A DNA stretch of 64,000 nt from Lachnospiraceae bacterium P6B14 (GCA_000687695.1 JHWZ01000001.1:1-64000), one strand, 5' to 3'. Counted from the stretch's first letter, positions 1 through 9,034 are shown. Translations and numbers: made by a program. The notes: generated from the sequence alone by a model not told the origin.

Positions 1-2
1 AC

Positions 3-176
3 GCTATAATAAATGCCACAAAGTTTGTCTGTATGTATACTCCTGAGTTTAGAAATTACCTATCCAAGAAGCGCGCTGAAGGTAAGCATTACAACGTGGC
101 GATATCCCATGCTGCCAAAAAGCTCGTTCGTACTATCTACCGTATGGAGATGACAGGCGAAGCATATCGAGGATAG
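3..176 (+). mobile_element. IS110-family transposase, C-terminal end (partial)
   Basis: An open frame enters from the left edge and stops with TAG at 174-176, giving 57 residues. The sequence NYLSKKRAEGKHYNVAISHA followed by KKLVRTIYRMEMTGEAYR matches the C-terminal end of IS110/IS1111-type transposases (Transposase_20 region), where a Lys/Arg-rich helix follows the helix-hairpin-helix segment. The catalytic DEDD half would lie outside the window, so activity cannot be judged. No start codon is expected here. A perfect 10-bp inverted repeat follows at 201-222, which suits the end of an insertion sequence. Identification is from motif memory only. Confidence 0.72.
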
Positions 177-200
177 TCTTGCCTCTCTATACCTTTTCTG

Positions 201-222
201 AGAGCATCTGTTCAGATGCTCT
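201..222. terminator. perfect 10-bp hairpin behind the IS110 remnant
   Basis: AGAGCATCTG, a 2-nt loop and CAGATGCTCT form a perfect stem 25 bp after the transposase stop. It may end transposase transcription or mark the element border. No uridine run follows, so termination is uncertain. Confidence 0.45.
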
Positions 223-451
223 GTTTGCCATGCAGTTTTCAAAGATCAAATCTATAAAAATACATTTCTGCATTTTTATCAAAATTTTTTTAATTTCCTC
301 TTGACATTTAATAGTTAGTCTTTCTTTAGAATAGATATTCAAACGTTTGATTGTATTATTGTATTACTTGCTTAATACAGTTATACAATATCTCATTTCA
401 TTTGTCAACACTTTTTTATAAAAAAATTTCAAAACACACATATAATAACAA
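223..451. other. AT-rich intergenic stretch, no gene seen
   Basis: Very AT-rich sequence between the IS remnant and the terminator of the histidine kinase gene. A TTGACA occurs at 301-306, but the nearest -10-like TAGAAT is 20 bp away, so I do not call a promoter. The short open frames here show no recognisable protein. Confidence 0.5.
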
Positions 452-474
452 AAAAGGCCCCGAAAAATCGAGAC
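452..474 (-). terminator. intrinsic terminator of the FIST kinase operon
   Basis: On the minus strand AGGTCTCGA, TTTT and TCGGGGCCT followed by TTTTTTG form an imperfect stem (7 of 9 pairs) with a U run, about 65 bp after the kinase stop codon. Confidence 0.7.
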
Positions 475-538
475 CTTTCATCATTTATTATTTTCACGAC
501 ACATCCATCTGCACCGCTCTCATCTTCTCAGATGATCT

Positions 539-3124
539 TCACGAAACATCGATAGGCACGGTTCTGATCTTCTCCGACGGGATATAATAAAACAGCATAT
601 CCTCCAGCTCCTCCGGGCGGATCGGCTTCGAAAGATAATCCTTGTATCCGGCTCTGATATACTCGTCTCTTGCATTCGTAAGAGCGTTTGCGGTCAGAGA
701 TATGATTGGTGCTCCGGCTGAAAGATTGTTCTCCAACTCGTTCATCCTCTTCAGTGTCTCCGGCCCATCCATATTCGGCATCTTGTGATCCAGGAAGATT
801 ACATCATACCCTCGCTCGGTCAAAAGCTTGAGCGCATCCTCACCGGACTCTGCCGTATCGATGTGTATCTTGGTATTTTTCAAAAGCCTTTTCATGATAA
901 GCAGGTTGATCGGTGTATCATCAACCACGAGAATCCTCGCATCCGCTGCCGTAAAGCGAATACGCTTTTTCGTCGTAACAGTCTTGTTCAGCTGTTCTTT
1001 AACATCTATGAACGGTTCGCTGTTTACCACTCCCTGCATGATCTCGAAGCTGAACTCGGAGCCCTCTCCGTAGTTACTCTCAACCTTCAGTTTGCTGCCC
1101 ATCAACTCCAGAAGCTCTCTGGTGATGCTGAGCCCCAGACCGGTACCCTCTATGGTACTGTTTCGTCTCTCATCGAAACGCTCATATTCATCGAAAAGCT
1201 TTTTCATATCCTCGGGCTTTATTCCGATTCCGGTGTCACGCACCGAAACGCTGATCCTCACGGAGTCCTTGATCTTTTTATCATAAGGACACGCCTTTTC
1301 GAGTTCCTCTTTGTCATCAGGTGTTCCGTCCGAAACCTTTTTCAAACCGAAGGTAATGGAACCATCCTCTGTATATTTGACTGCGTTCGTAAGTATGTTG
1401 GTTATGATCTGCTTTATACGCAATGAATCGCCGAGAAGCACGGACGGCAGGTCCGGATCTATATCAAGATTTACCGAAAGTCCTTTATCCGCTGCCCTGA
1501 ATCTTACGATATTGTACATATCCTTTATTACGGAAATCAACTCGTATTCCGAGGGAACTATATTCATCTTGCCCGCCTCGATCTTTGAAAAGTCGAGGAC
1601 ATCGTTTATGATACCGAGAAGGTTGTCTCCGGCCGAGCGGATATCATCCGCATAGCTTATAATCCCGTTGTCCTTACTCTCCTTCAGGATCATCTCATCC
1701 ATAGCGAGTATGGCATTTATCGGCGTACGTATCTCGTGAGACATATGAGATAAAAATGCTGATTTTGCCTTGTTCGCTTCTCTTGCCTCATTCGCCGTAT
1801 CAACAAGCTCCGTTGTTATCTTGTCAAGGAACGTGGACATCCTGTCAGACAGTGACAGTACATGGCCTTTACGAAGGCTCTCCAAGGACGGATGCTCATA
1901 CACGGCAGAATCTATCGGTATATCCGACTCTCTGAGACCGATCGCCAGATGCGCACTGTTCAGCACACCGCCCTTTCCCTGGTAATAATATATCTCACCC
2001 ACACCATGCATGAGCGCATAGTCAGGTGCAATATTGTCAAACTCATCCCACTCGAGATAAGCGTCTTCCTTGAGGAAGTTTATACGGTTTCCGCACAGAG
2101 TCAAAAACAGTACCTCCGGTCGGAACGCCTCCATAAGTTTCAACGATTCACGGCTGGCATGCAAAACCTCATCGTGCGACGCAAATGTAAATCTGAGCTC
2201 ATCATCCGGTCGTAGCGCCGGCATATAATACAACTCACCGTTTTTCCCGCCCTCGATCGGAACCATACAAATATTGATCCCTTCACGTTCCACGACCAAA
2301 GGAAACTCGCATATATTGCTGATCAAAAATGAATCCGGATACACGCCCAGATACTCCCTGAATATATCCACAGCCGGCATGGAGCTGATCTCCGTAACCA
2401 AAGCCTCTCCCTTTGCGACGTTTTCGCCGAGCTTTATTGGGAGCTTTTTTCCGATCGGCTTCCAACCAAGCGCGTAGTGAGAATGAGCTATTAAGTTTTC
2501 CCCGGAAAAAATAATCCCGACGAAGCCATCCTCCAAAATACGGTCGCCGACCACGAGCTCGTCGTTGACTTTGATCGACTCGTCTACCCTTTCAACCTCA
2601 ACTACGCTTTCATCCCCCTCAACGGAGATTTTTTTCGTCAGATTCCTGAGCGTGGATGTTCCGAAAAGAACAGTGTCATCGTGACCCTCCATTGCCTTTT
2701 CCACAAACACTGTCGTTTTCAGTTCCATGTTGCTTCCGAAAAGCTCCACTGCTGCGACATTTTTATGGGCATTCAGTCTACTGTTTAACACGGCTCCGGC
2801 CGCATCCTCGCCTCCCGGCTCACATGGTATAGTAACAACCTCTATATCCGATTTTTCAGTCAGGATCAGATTGAGAAGGACTCCCATCCCGCTAGGCATA
2901 AGCTCAGCCACCATGGCAAGGGATATTCCTGCGATCTTAAGCTCCAGGGAACCGCAGCCTTTGATCTTGTCTACCAGCTCTTCCACTTCACTCTTTGAAA
3001 GGCCTGTCTCATAAAAAGTGACAAGCGCGGAGTGATGCGGAGTGGTCGACAGGATATCTTTGATCTTAAAAAGCTCCCCTTCAGCCGTTTCCAAATCCTT
3101 ACACACAAACTTCTTCTGAATCAT
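539..3124 (-). CDS. FIST-domain hybrid sensor histidine kinase
   Basis: 861 residues. Residues 1-400 form an N-terminal FIST sensor region (FIST_N then FIST_C, ending in GEIYYYQGKGGVLNS), a family thought to bind small ligands such as amino acids. A short coiled linker leads to a HisKA dimerisation domain with phospho-acceptor His463 in SHEIRTPINA. The HATPase domain has the N box near 580 (NILTNAVKYTEDG), DTGIGI at about 630 and GTGLGL at 660. The C-terminal receiver domain has VVDD at 733 and phospho-acceptor Asp779 in IFLDHKMP. No membrane segment is seen, so the protein is probably cytosolic. It starts 18 bp after an L,D-transpeptidase gene and probably shares its promoter. No separate response regulator gene is nearby, so output must pass to a distant partner or phosphotransfer protein. 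Confidence 0.9.
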   Translation of the reverse strand: MIQKKFVCKDLETAEGELFKIKDILSTTPHHSALVTFYETGLSKSEVEELVDKIKGCGSLELKIAGISLAMVAELMPSGMGVLLNLILTEKSDIEVVTIPCEPGGEDAAGAVLNSRLNAHKNVAAVELFGSNMELKTTVFVEKAMEGHDDTVLFGTSTLRNLTKKISVEGDESVVEVERVDESIKVNDELVVGDRILEDGFVGIIFSGENLIAHSHYALGWKPIGKKLPIKLGENVAKGEALVTEISSMPAVDIFREYLGVYPDSFLISNICEFPLVVEREGINICMVPIEGGKNGELYYMPALRPDDELRFTFASHDEVLHASRESLKLMEAFRPEVLFLTLCGNRINFLKEDAYLEWDEFDNIAPDYALMHGVGEIYYYQGKGGVLNSAHLAIGLRESDIPIDSAVYEHPSLESLRKGHVLSLSDRMSTFLDKITTELVDTANEAREANKAKSAFLSHMSHEIRTPINAILAMDEMILKESKDNGIISYADDIRSAGDNLLGIINDVLDFSKIEAGKMNIVPSEYELISVIKDMYNIVRFRAADKGLSVNLDIDPDLPSVLLGDSLRIKQIITNILTNAVKYTEDGSITFGLKKVSDGTPDDKEELEKACPYDKKIKDSVRISVSVRDTGIGIKPEDMKKLFDEYERFDERRNSTIEGTGLGLSITRELLELMGSKLKVESNYGEGSEFSFEIMQGVVNSEPFIDVKEQLNKTVTTKKRIRFTAADARILVVDDTPINLLIMKRLLKNTKIHIDTAESGEDALKLLTERGYDVIFLDHKMPNMDGPETLKRMNELENNLSAGAPIISLTANALTNARDEYIRAGYKDYLSKPIRPEELEDMLFYYIPSEKIRTVPIDVS

Positions 3125-3142
3125 ATATCATACCTTCATTCT

Positions 3143-4024
3143 TCATTTTTTCTTTTTTAAAACCGTCACCTGCGAGGTCTTTTTAGCACTGTGCCCAAGC
3201 TCGTCAGTGATTTTGTATTCTATCCTGTAACGCCCGGGTATCCGCGTATCCACCTTCCTGACCCATATATACCTGTTCAGATAATGCGGAAGATAATACA
3301 CATCAACCTCGACCTGTCCGGTAGCATCAACCCCTGTTGAATTGATCGCTGTCACGTTTTTCTTCGCCTTGAACTTTTTACCGAACTTTATCGTTTGTTT
3401 TTTCTTTACTCCTTTGATCACGGGTTTCTTTTTTCTGTAAGGATTCTCCGGATCAGGATCTGTGGGATCCCAGCCGCTGTAGCCCGCAACCTTTATGGCT
3501 TTTGGCTTTCCGAGCGGTCCCGGCTTTGATGAATTATAAATAGTAACCGGTGTACCTGACGGAACCTTGTCATATATCCACTTCGCGTCAGCCACCGTTA
3601 GCCTTACGCATCCGTGGGACGCCAGCGTCCCCAGCCTGTTGAACTGCGTGTAGGACTGACTGCTTTTTCCGTAAGAGTAATACCACACTGAATGGAAAAG
3701 GATCTTTCCGGTGATCCTCGTACAATACTGGCCATACGATGGCCCCATGAGTGTGTGCCAGCGCATCTTCTCACCAAGTGAAAAAATACCGAGTGGCGTA
3801 GCATACCCCGGGGAACATATCATGGCCTTTTTCGCCTTGTATTTCCCGTCAGTAAGCTTGTACACCGTCACGGTACAGCACTGTTTGTTTATCTTTATTT
3901 TGTATTTCGGACTTTTGTCCGCCTTCTTCGCAGCGGATATCGGGCACACTCCAAGAAAAAGCACAAGCACGATTACTATGCTTATCACGCGGCGTAAACT
4001 TTTTGAAACCCCTCTTTTTTCCAC
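3143..4024 (-). CDS. secreted L,D-transpeptidase (YkuD) with C-terminal Ig-like domain
   Basis: 293 residues with a GTG start. Residues 1-31 are a signal peptide (basic start, hydrophobic VLVLFLGV core, cleavage near SAA). Residues 42-165 are a YkuD catalytic domain with His111 and the signature ASHGCVRL, whose nucleophile is Cys139. Such enzymes make 3-3 peptidoglycan crosslinks or anchor proteins to the wall. After a Pro/Lys-rich linker, residues 195-290 look like a bacterial Ig-like or DUF5011-type beta domain ending in a lysine tail that could bind the wall. It is the first gene of an operon with the FIST kinase. A TTGACA/TATTAT promoter lies 55-85 bp upstream. Confidence 0.88.
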   Translation of the reverse strand: MEKRGVSKSLRRVISIVIVLVLFLGVCPISAAKKADKSPKYKIKINKQCCTVTVYKLTDGKYKAKKAMICSPGYATPLGIFSLGEKMRWHTLMGPSYGQYCTRITGKILFHSVWYYSYGKSSQSYTQFNRLGTLASHGCVRLTVADAKWIYDKVPSGTPVTIYNSSKPGPLGKPKAIKVAGYSGWDPTDPDPENPYRKKKPVIKGVKKKQTIKFGKKFKAKKNVTAINSTGVDATGQVEVDVYYLPHYLNRYIWVRKVDTRIPGRYRIEYKITDELGHSAKKTSQVTVLKKKK

Positions 4025-4079
4025 AACGTGCCCCCGATCTTTTTAATAAGAATCGATTCACCAATAGTGTAGTATTCTC

Positions 4080-4108
4080 ATAATACCACTATTGTAGGCA
4101 ACTGTCAA
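4080..4108 (-). promoter_or_regulatory. sigma-A promoter for L,D-transpeptidase operon (family P1)
   Basis: Minus-strand -35 TTGACA at 4103-4108, 17-bp spacer, -10 TATTAT at 4080-4085. The spacer end GTGGTATTATG is shared with promoters at 18345, 30459, 31081 and 39915. Confidence 0.8.
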
Positions 4109-4162
4109 CAAACATATTAAAAATCGACATAGTTGGCTCACATTGTTAAGGCTGTTTTCATA

Positions 4163-4191
4163 TTGACTTTCATTTCATCCACACCTATAAT
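4163..4191 (+). promoter_or_regulatory. sigma-A promoter for aldo/keto reductase
   Basis: -35 TTGACT at 4163-4168, 17-bp spacer, -10 TATAAT at 4186-4191, about 60 bp before the preferred start codon. Confidence 0.75.
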
Positions 4192-4250
4192 ATTACATGA
4201 ATCATTTTTTTCTACAGAATGGAGATAAAATATTGAAGGGGGAACTGCAT

Positions 4251-5129
4251 ATGAACGAGTTTTACACATTAAACGATGGGTTTCAAATCCCAAAAATCGG
4301 ATTTGGAACCTACAACGAGGCATTTGAAGACAACAAAACCGCTATTCTTACTGCCATAGAGTGCGGGTATCGTTTCTTTGACACAGCATCTCTCTACGAG
4401 ACGGAGAGACCATTGGGTAATGCCCTTAAGGAAAGTGGTATTGACAGAAAAGACGTTATCATCGAGACCAAACTATGGATCGATGAGATGGGTGCTGACG
4501 GAGTATTTGATGCTTGTGAAAAATCGCTCAACCGTTTGCAAACAGATTACATAGACATCTACATGATTCACTGGCCAAGACAGACCGGCGCAGACGATGA
4601 AGACTGGAAGACCATGGACATAGAGACATATAAAGCAATGGAAAAACTTGTAGATCAGGGCAAGGTAAAACGTTTGGGGCTTAGTAATTTCCTTCCTCAT
4701 CACTTAAAAAACATCATGGAAAACTGCCGCATACGTCCTGTTGTTGATCAGCTGGAGCTTCATCCCGGGTATTCCCAGGAGTTTGCTGTCGACTACTGCA
4801 AGAAAAATGATGTCCTTCCGATGGCATGGAGCCCCCTTGGTAGAGGAAGAGAAAATGCGACTATCGGGAATGCCATACTGGTTAAGTTGGCTGAAAAATA
4901 CTCTCGTAGTGTCCAGCAGATCAATTTGAGATTCCTTCTTCAAAAAGGTATCCTTCCTATTCCGAAGGCTTCCTCTAAAGACCATATGGAATCAAACCTT
5001 GGCGTGTTCGATTTTGAGTTATCCGAGGATGATATCATGATGATTTCCGCCATGCCGCAGACTGCATGGTTGGGTGAGCATCCTGATTTTGAGATTCCCG
5101 ATAAAAAAAGCAACCCAAACAATCTTTGA
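4251..5129 (+). CDS. aldo/keto reductase
   Basis: 292 residues from ATG 4251, chosen because AGGGGGAA lies just upstream; an in-frame ATG at 4197 has no such site and is too close to the promoter. It is an NADPH-dependent oxidoreductase of the AKR TIM-barrel family. The catalytic tetrad is visible as Asp44 and Tyr49 in FFDTASLYE, Lys74 in ETKLW and His107 in YMIHWP. GLSNF, DQLELHPG, WSPLGRG and IPKAS mark the usual later strands and the cofactor site. Length is close to the family norm of 270-320. This is the only plus-strand gene in the first 31 kb, and it converges on the TetR gene with 3 bp between stop codons. The substrate is not predictable. Confidence 0.92.
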   Translation: MNEFYTLNDGFQIPKIGFGTYNEAFEDNKTAILTAIECGYRFFDTASLYETERPLGNALKESGIDRKDVIIETKLWIDEMGADGVFDACEKSLNRLQTDYIDIYMIHWPRQTGADDEDWKTMDIETYKAMEKLVDQGKVKRLGLSNFLPHHLKNIMENCRIRPVVDQLELHPGYSQEFAVDYCKKNDVLPMAWSPLGRGRENATIGNAILVKLAEKYSRSVQQINLRFLLQKGILPIPKASSKDHMESNLGVFDFELSEDDIMMISAMPQTAWLGEHPDFEIPDKKSNPNNL

Positions 5130-5132
5130 TGA

Positions 5133-5759
5133 TCAGAGAAAATATGCGCGGCAAAACTCGTCTATATAATCGCCCATCATATCCTTTTCGGGTTTCTCTC
5201 CCACTTGAATCAGATCCATCTCGTAATTCAATATCGAGTGCACGCCCATCGCAAAGGAAAAGGCGGCCGCATCCGGATCCTCGAACTTCACAACGCCCTT
5301 GGCCTGAAGTGCATAAAACAGTATCTTTGTCGCGCCGATCATCGTCTTTGTCTCGCGAACCATGATCTCGGCAGCCGCCGGATTGATTGACCGTTCCGAC
5401 ATTATCACCGTGTAGAAAAGCTTCATCTGCGGATCACTGATCATATCACGGTAAGAACCTGTCACATCCTTCAGTACTTCGGGCAGTGACCGTCCGCTGA
5501 TCAGCTTGTCGTAATCGGCCTCACCGACGCCGGTATTATTTTTCGAAGCCTCTCGCAGAATCTCATACATTGCGTCGACGATCTCATCTCTCGAAGAAAA
5601 ATGGTTGTATAGCGACGCTTTCGTGATCCCGACACGATCGGCAATCTGCTGCATCGATACCGCACCCAGTCCCTTTTCGGCAGCAAGTGTCAACGTCGCA
5701 TAGACGATCTCTTCCTTTCGACTTTTGGGTGCTGTCTTCGTAGCGTTATCTTTTTTCAC
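5133..5759 (-). CDS. TetR-family transcriptional regulator
   Basis: 208 residues from GTG 5759, overlapping the end of the upstream DUF998 gene by 4 bp, so translation is probably coupled. The N-terminal helix-turn-helix is plain (MQQIADRVGITKASLYNHF at about 40-58) and is followed by an all-helical ligand domain of normal TetR length. The operon promoter carries two palindromes centred near 6453 and 6489. By position they are the likely operators, giving autorepression together with the membrane protein gene. Confidence 0.9.
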   Translation of the reverse strand: MKKDNATKTAPKSRKEEIVYATLTLAAEKGLGAVSMQQIADRVGITKASLYNHFSSRDEIVDAMYEILREASKNNTGVGEADYDKLISGRSLPEVLKDVTGSYRDMISDPQMKLFYTVIMSERSINPAAAEIMVRETKTMIGATKILFYALQAKGVVKFEDPDAAAFSFAMGVHSILNYEMDLIQVGEKPEKDMMGDYIDEFCRAYFL

Positions 5760-6397
5760 GCGTTCTCACCAAACCTTCCCTTGAACAGATGCCATCCGAG
5801 CACCGCCAAAAATGTTGTCGCAGAAAGTGTACTGAATCTTTCAAAAATACCAAACACCGCTTTCGGCATGGCCATCCCGACTGGGCCTAAAAGCATCGCA
5901 GCCAGGCAGATCACCGCCCATACCCGAAGTGATTTGATCCTCTCTTTTCCGGCACCGATGATGACCAGGATCAGAGCTGCCAGGGAAAGTATAACAACGG
6001 CAGCCGTTACGATCAGGTGCATAACATTCTGCGGATGGGAGTTTTCCGCTCCGTTTACCCACGGAAAAAGCTTGTAGCCGATTCCACTGATCCACTCCAT
6101 AGCTGTGAAGCAGTAGATTCCGATGCGAAGCGCCTTGCTCTTGCAACAACCGCATGCCACACATACCGCTGTGATAGCAACAAGTCCACACGGTCCATGC
6201 AGACAGTTTAACTGCTCCGCCAGTGCCTGTGACGGTGCACCATCGGCTGACAGTTCGCTGACAGCCATACTCACCCAGTCATAACCGGGATAGCCGAGTG
6301 GCGAAAACACCACCATCGCTACGTATGAAAGCAGCGCGGCGATCCCAAGCAATCCGACTACCTGAAGTCGTTTTTCGATAATAGCATTTCGATCCAT
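5756..6397 (-). CDS. DUF998-family membrane protein
   Basis: 213 residues from ATG 6397, which follows CGGAGGAAAATC; an in-frame ATG at 6427 lacks a ribosome site. About six hydrophobic segments are visible. The motif YDWVSMAVSELSADGAP near the first extracytoplasmic loop is typical of DUF998 proteins, whose biochemical role is not established. It is the first gene of an operon with the TetR gene, a layout suggesting the regulator controls this protein in response to an unknown small molecule. Confidence 0.82.
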   Translation of the reverse strand: MDRNAIIEKRLQVVGLLGIAALLSYVAMVVFSPLGYPGYDWVSMAVSELSADGAPSQALAEQLNCLHGPCGLVAITAVCVACGCCKSKALRIGIYCFTAMEWISGIGYKLFPWVNGAENSHPQNVMHLIVTAAVVILSLAALILVIIGAGKERIKSLRVWAVICLAAMLLGPVGMAMPKAVFGIFERFSTLSATTFLAVLGWHLFKGRFGENA

Positions 6398-6444
6398 GAT
6401 TTTCCTCCGTTCGGTTTGATTATACAACCTTTTGTTTGCAAAAT

Positions 6445-6505
6445 AACTACCGATTGGTAGTTTGGTGTCTGATTGTATAATACTACCGATCGGTAGTTAT
6501 GTCAA
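6445..6505 (-). promoter_or_regulatory. promoter with two TetR-type palindromic operators
   Basis: -35 TTGACA at 6500-6505 and -10 TATTAT at 6477-6482 with a 17-bp spacer. The spacer is almost filled by the perfect palindrome ACTACCGATCGGTAGT (6482-6497). A second near-perfect copy, AACTACCGATTGGTAGTT, spans 6445-6462 at the start of the transcript. Centre spacing is 36 bp. Confidence 0.88.
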
Positions 6506-6539
6506 GCATTAAAAAAAAAGAGATTAGATAGCCTTAAAA

Positions 6540-6854
6540 CTATTTTTTCTTTTTCTTTTCCGGCAGTTCTTCCCACATGCTCTCGATCAGTTCACGTAGG
6601 AACTCCCTGTTATCAATATCATCCACCAGAATCATCTCTTTCGCACCCTCATATGGAAGTTCCATTGATGCGTCTGGAATCAGCCTCACCGCTGCCGGAA
6701 CAGGCTTAACCAAAAGCCTGTCATCATAAATGCCACCAAACACTCTGCCTCGATAATATAGGATATACTCTCCCATCATCGCCCGGAAGGTAACTTCATC
6801 AAGTCCCGATAGCTGCTCTAAGACAAAATCCAGATAGTCTTTTGTTGATGCCAT
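6540..6854 (-). CDS. TfoX/Sxy N-terminal domain protein
   Basis: 104 residues made of one TfoX_N domain (GEYILYYRGRVFGGIYDDRLLVK) with a lysine-rich end. Stand-alone TfoX_N proteins are common in Firmicutes and have no settled role; in gamma-proteobacteria the domain belongs to the competence regulator Sxy. It follows the YoaP-type acetyltransferase gene by 11 bp and is the last gene of a run that begins with the WYL regulator. Confidence 0.82.
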   Translation of the reverse strand: MASTKDYLDFVLEQLSGLDEVTFRAMMGEYILYYRGRVFGGIYDDRLLVKPVPAAVRLIPDASMELPYEGAKEMILVDDIDNREFLRELIESMWEELPEKKKKK

Positions 6855-6865
6855 GACTCTTCCTC

Positions 6866-7612
6866 CTATCCGTTAACCAATTTCAGGAACTTCTTATCAT
6901 TCATCTGTTCATTCGTTAGATATTCCCCATCATGGAACAGAGCATAATTCGTGATCGGAGTTGGAACATTCTGCGCTTCATCCCTATTCTCTATATGAAT
7001 TGCCCGGAATGGGATACCGTTCTCTTTAGCTGTCTGCTCCAAAACAGGTACATACTTCGCATTGAAAGGACATTGGCTCGTATAATACAAAACATAGCCC
7101 TTCTCATCTATATGCGGATGTTTGGCGCAATCTTTGAATCGTGGTGTGTCTGCCTTCTCTTCAAACGGCAGATACCAAAGCTGGATACCATTATCAGCTT
7201 CATCCGCAACGGTAAAGCCCTTGTATTTCAGGAACTTCGGATCAGCCAGAAACGGCTTTTTCTTTGCTGCACATAAAATACAAAGCCCCTTCTTACCTTT
7301 TCCTTTACTATCTTCGATGCAGGCAGTAAGCAGATCCGTGGAATATCCATGCCCTTTGAAAGAGCCGGACACCCATAAGCAGTCAATATACATATATTCA
7401 TCCGCCTCTATCGGAACCCAGGCGTTTTCCGCCGGGATATATTCGATAAAGCACTTGCCACGCTCTACACTCTTCAGAAAAACAAGCCCCTCATCAAATC
7501 TGTCTGCCAACCAGGCCTTCTTAGAGGAAACCTGCACATCCTTATTATTGGAAATAGCACAGCATATGTGCTCCTTTTCCAGATTTTCTTTTGTAACTCT
7601 GATGTACTCCAT
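6866..7612 (-). CDS. GNAT acetyltransferase with C-terminal YoaP-like domain
   Basis: 248 residues. The N-terminal 150 residues are a GNAT domain with the acetyl-CoA loop in GSFKGHGYSTDLL at about 93-105. The C-terminal part contains CPFNAKYVPVLEQTA, a thioredoxin-like/YoaP element in which Cys-x-x-x replaces the redox pair. The combination matches the YoaP family of small-molecule acetyltransferases of unknown substrate. It sits 4 bp downstream of the isochorismatase-like gene and is probably co-transcribed with it. Confidence 0.85.
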   Translation of the reverse strand: MEYIRVTKENLEKEHICCAISNNKDVQVSSKKAWLADRFDEGLVFLKSVERGKCFIEYIPAENAWVPIEADEYMYIDCLWVSGSFKGHGYSTDLLTACIEDSKGKGKKGLCILCAAKKKPFLADPKFLKYKGFTVADEADNGIQLWYLPFEEKADTPRFKDCAKHPHIDEKGYVLYYTSQCPFNAKYVPVLEQTAKENGIPFRAIHIENRDEAQNVPTPITNYALFHDGEYLTNEQMNDKKFLKLVNG

Positions 7613-7616
7613 ATGT

Positions 7617-8120
7617 TCAATCCTCCTTTTCCCCCATGCACTCTTCGAGCGTCAATACTTCGCAGCCCTTATCCGCATAATACGTAAACATTGCATCAAG
7701 CTTTTTCAGATCATAACTTGTTACGCAATCAGATATCACATGCACATTGTATCCTGCCTTTGCCAGGTTGTAGCTTGTTGATTTGACACAACCCGTTGCA
7801 TCTGCACCGATGATGTAAAACTCGTCCATGTCATTTTTCTCAATAAACCCGGCAAATGCCTCACTTGTCAGAGCACTGGCTTTGGATTTTTCAAAAATGT
7901 TTTCTGACACGACTTTAAGCTCAGGAACCAATTCAGAGCCTTTGGTATCCGGCTTAAAGGTTCTTGTCTTTTCAGACAGATTGTAGTGCTTGATATAGAT
8001 AACATGCATTTCATTTACCACTGCCCAATCGATTGCCGCATTTACCTGTTCTATGATCATTCTGTAATTCTTCGTAATGTCATTCTGAAGGTCTATCACG
8101 ACCAACGCTTTGTTTTTCAT
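7617..8120 (-). CDS. isochorismatase-family cysteine hydrolase
   Basis: 167 residues. Catalytic Asp10 lies in VVIDLQND, a conserved Lys in the FEKSKASAL segment, and the nucleophile Cys in GADATGCVKST, which together form the Asp-Lys-Cys triad of the family. Relatives hydrolyse amides such as nicotinamide or N-carbamoyl compounds; the substrate here is unknown. The start overlaps the stop of the upstream WYL regulator by 4 bp. Confidence 0.87.
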   Translation of the reverse strand: MKNKALVVIDLQNDITKNYRMIIEQVNAAIDWAVVNEMHVIYIKHYNLSEKTRTFKPDTKGSELVPELKVVSENIFEKSKASALTSEAFAGFIEKNDMDEFYIIGADATGCVKSTSYNLAKAGYNVHVISDCVTSYDLKKLDAMFTYYADKGCEVLTLEECMGEKED

Positions 8121-9034
8121 TTCCGTTCTCCTTCATATCTTTTGGCTATTTCAGAGGTAATCTGATAGAGCTTTTCCCTGATCCGCTCCGGTTCCAGGAC
8201 AGTCACCTTATCTCTGCATGAAAGCATCCAGGAAAGCAATCCATCATCATCCGCATACTCATGTTCAAATAACAGGCTTCCGTCACCTTGTTCCATGAAG
8301 GAATCCACGCCATACTCTTCCACAAGCTGCCATTTCAACGAAGGATCAAACAATGCTTTCACCCGGTCTTTCGCAGGAAATACTTTCTCGCTTGACAGAT
8401 CCGGCATCGGAACCTCACGATTTCCTTCAAAGGAGGCTATATGCGTAATACTATCCATGCGATTCAGCTTAAATAATCTGAAATCGTTTCTCATAAGACA
8501 GTAGCCATAAACATACCAGCTTGTCCATTTGAAAATCAGATAATAAGGCTCTATTTCTCTTTCCGTATCCCCGCCTGGAGAATAATACTTAAACCTGATG
8601 GTCTTCCTTAACCCGATTGCATCCTGTATGGTCTCTATCTTCGGAGCAAGCGATTCCCGATACCATGATGACAGATCAATCAGAATGGAATCCCTGCCGG
8701 TAATAAACTCAGAGGATCCCGCCTGGATTTTCTCCATCAGCTGACCGTAATAACTGCTTCCGCTCACGCTGTCCAAACTCCGAAGCCCAGCAAGGATCAT
8801 CTGCATATCCTTTGATGTCAGGATCGTCCTGTCCATCCGATATCCGTCCATAATGCTGATACCACCGCCGGTTCCCTGCGCTGTTCGTATGGGAATCCCC
8901 GCCTTGCACAGATCTTCAATATCTCTATTTATCGTCCTGCGAGATACCTCAAACCTTTCTGCCAGTTCAGGAGCTGTTGTCTTCTCTTCCTGCAGTAAGA
9001 TTGACAATATCCCGATCAGCCTGTCTATCTTCAT
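8117..9034 (-). CDS. YafY-like HTH/WYL-domain transcriptional regulator
   Basis: 305 residues. An N-terminal HTH_11 domain (APELAERFEVSRRTINRDIEDL, about 21-43) is followed by a WYL ligand domain (YYLIFKWTSWYVYGYC near 163) and a C-terminal WCX region. It heads a tight four-gene run with the cysteine hydrolase, the YoaP-type GNAT and TfoX. An inverted repeat 40-60 bp upstream is a likely autoregulatory operator. Confidence 0.88.
   Translation of the reverse strand: MKIDRLIGILSILLQEEKTTAPELAERFEVSRRTINRDIEDLCKAGIPIRTAQGTGGGISIMDGYRMDRTILTSKDMQMILAGLRSLDSVSGSSYYGQLMEKIQAGSSEFITGRDSILIDLSSWYRESLAPKIETIQDAIGLRKTIRFKYYSPGGDTEREIEPYYLIFKWTSWYVYGYCLMRNDFRLFKLNRMDSITHIASFEGNREVPMPDLSSEKVFPAKDRVKALFDPSLKWQLVEEYGVDSFMEQGDGSLLFEHEYADDDGLLSWMLSCRDKVTVLEPERIREKLYQITSEIAKRYEGERK

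Noticed and set aside
301-332. Plus-strand promoter after the IS110 remnant
   Set aside because: Spacing to the only -10-like hexamer is 20 bp and no gene follows.
785-1426. 213-residue plus-strand frame inside the histidine kinase gene
   Set aside because: Antisense shadow of a clearly conserved gene, without a ribosome site or recognisable domain.
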